The notes below the pieces were generated by a model that made no database searches, was not told the DNA's origin, and worked only from the letters and a program-made list of their open reading frames with translations. The translations under genes were made by a program, and so were the position numbers. A stretch of DNA of 64,000 bases. It comes from Hyperoplus lanceolatus. Its lineage: Eukaryota > Chordata > Actinopteri > Uranoscopiformes > Ammodytidae. Where the stretch lies: assembly GCA_026929865.2 (NCBI GenBank), contig CM049416.1, positions 8,136,001 to 8,200,000 of the forward strand, in the 5' to 3' direction. Below, piece by piece: positions 62,824 through 64,000 of this stretch (within the stretch, counting starts at the first letter, position 1; the number at the start of each line of letters is the position of its first letter).

Positions 62824-63618
62824 TTACTTTTTTTGGCTGTCAGTTTCTTTGCTGTGTGCCATATCTTTCTCCAACTCATTCTTCTCTTCTGCCTGATGGT
62901 CCAGCATGTCTCTCCCCATCTCACATAACTCGTCTTTCCCCTCTTTCATTTCCTCCTCAGACTTTAGCTGGTCCGTCTCAATATTCACTGTCTCAATTGG
63001 ACGAGAAGTAAACTCAACGGTTGTCCTTGTCAAGGATTCGGGCTGTGGCTTCTTGTGGGTGTCATTTGTAGAGACGACTCTACCATCTGACGGGAGCCGG
63101 TATGTTCTGCAAACCTCCCCATTATCTCCGAGTTCTGTTGAGATCCTTTCATAAACTTTGGGAGCATAGGGCAGTTTTGGAGTTTTAGGAACACAACACT
63201 GGTCCTCAATGGGATTTGATGGGACCCGAAGTTCAATTTGCTTTGAAGCTTTTGTTTGTTGTGTCTCGGTTTCTCGTGCTGGTTTCTTAAACTGTCGTCT
63301 TAGGAGGATGATGACGGCAATGATGAAGAAATACGAGGAACCACTGAGACAAGTGATCAAACCCAGGAAGATGATCCTGAAAAAAGATGGGCAGAAGTAT
63401 GCATTGTTACGTTCAGCTATACAGTCAACATACAAATTGATACTTTGGACCAAATTCATATTAGAAATCCCATTGTATCTCTGCATTGCCCATGACGTAC
63501 CTATACATAGCAGAGTCATAAATGCGACATGCCCCCCTGCCCCCACACTTCTTGATAGACCACTTCAGGCAAGTTGAATCAATGAGGGCTCCGAAATACA
63601 CTGGTGCAGGAATTCCAC
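62824..63618 (-). CDS. slco1c1: SLCO1-family organic anion transporter, C-terminal two exons (partial)
   Basis: The 3' end of a solute carrier organic anion transporter (OATP1) gene; family members carry thyroid hormones, bile acids and organic anions across the plasma membrane. The visible exons are 63618-63501 and 63376-62824. Exon one encodes [20 protein letters not shown] and then [16 protein letters not shown], the conserved segment between the large extracellular loop and the last helices. Exon two starts [14 protein letters not shown] and forms the last transmembrane segment (to LLRRQFKK), followed by a hydrophilic tail of about 157 residues ending SQKK. Kazal-type loop and earlier helices lie off the right edge. 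The tail is long and Glu/Lys-rich compared with mammalian members. The slco1c1 symbol rests on family and synteny; another slco1 paralogue is possible. Confidence 0.85.
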
Positions 63619-64000
63619 CTTCAGACAAAAATGTAGTTACAAGTACAGTTTAAGTCAGAAACTCTGCTAACATTAAAGGTGCTGTGTAATAATGGTGTAT
63701 TTTGGTGGCTTCTACTGGTAGAACAATCTAAATTGCAAAGCTCTGTGTCTGTGTTACTGAAGCTACGGTGGGGCTTCAAGGACAAGAAATTACTAAAGAT
63801 GGCATCATCCATCACTGCCTGAAGTCTTTCCACAATATCAAGTGATGAGGTGAAGATGTATTTATTTATTTACGCTATAGTGCTTGTTCTTCATCATCTT
63901 CCAACAGGGGCATTTCTGGCTCAATATATATATAAACGGTTAAGGCCGTTAGGTTTGTCCGTAATGCACTACTGTACAAACATCGCTGTGGAACATGGTG
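63619..64000. other. Intron of the SLCO1-family gene
   Basis: No further exon was recognised in the last 380 bp on the minus strand. A short (AT)n lies near 63924-63934. Confidence 0.5.

Overview
The window is nuclear DNA of a bony fish, most likely a percomorph-type teleost. Genes are spread out and split by GT-AG introns. Long CA/GT, GA, TCTA and AAT microsatellites and fish-type DNA transposons (hAT, TTAA-flanked MITEs) are common. There are no bacterial-style operons, rRNA or recognisable tRNA genes. Four protein genes can be reconstructed, all on the minus strand, so transcription runs right to left. From left to right they are etnk1 (ethanolamine kinase 1, CDS 24749-38366, 8 coding exons, 360 aa), pyroxd1 (FAD/NAD(P)-dependent oxidoreductase, CDS 42299-48788, 13 coding exons, 501 aa), iapp (pro-amylin, CDS 55089-56005, 3 coding exons, 131 aa) and the last two coding exons of an SLCO1/OATP transporter (62824-63618) that continues off the right edge. 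In all three complete genes the exon phases add up to an open frame. The order ETNK1-PYROXD1-IAPP-SLCO1 matches human chromosome 12p12.

The left 22 kb (1-22000) holds no recognisable exon. It has microsatellites, scattered transposon remnants, and unique stretches rich in homeodomain-type AT cores that could be regulatory. In human, SOX5 lies beyond ETNK1, so a developmental regulatory landscape is plausible, but that is inference. From 22000 to 38900 lies etnk1, with a candidate 2.7 kb 3' UTR carrying a perfect 19-bp hairpin and a first intron holding a 2.0-kb hAT element. From 39200 to 40700 two related TTAA-flanked elements sit head to tail and share one TTAA. From 42100 to 49100 lies pyroxd1, with several MITEs in its introns.

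The pyroxd1-iapp interval (49200-54800) has two unexplained minus-strand open stretches with splice-like ends, and a nested transposon stack: a hAT with a perfect 8-bp target duplication, a second TIR-like element inside it, and a solo LTR with a perfect 5-bp duplication inside that. From 54850 to 57290 lies iapp with its promoter. From 57300 to 62400 is intergenic DNA with another hAT (60058-61256) and a TTAA MITE. The right edge is the 3' end of the SLCO1 gene.

The genes are not a pathway cluster. etnk1 starts the CDP-ethanolamine branch of phospholipid synthesis, pyroxd1 is a redox enzyme, iapp encodes an islet hormone, and the SLCO1 gene encodes an organic-anion/thyroid-hormone-type transporter. 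Their proximity is conserved vertebrate synteny. Exon borders below were read by hand from splice sites, reading phase and remembered family similarity; no alignment was run.
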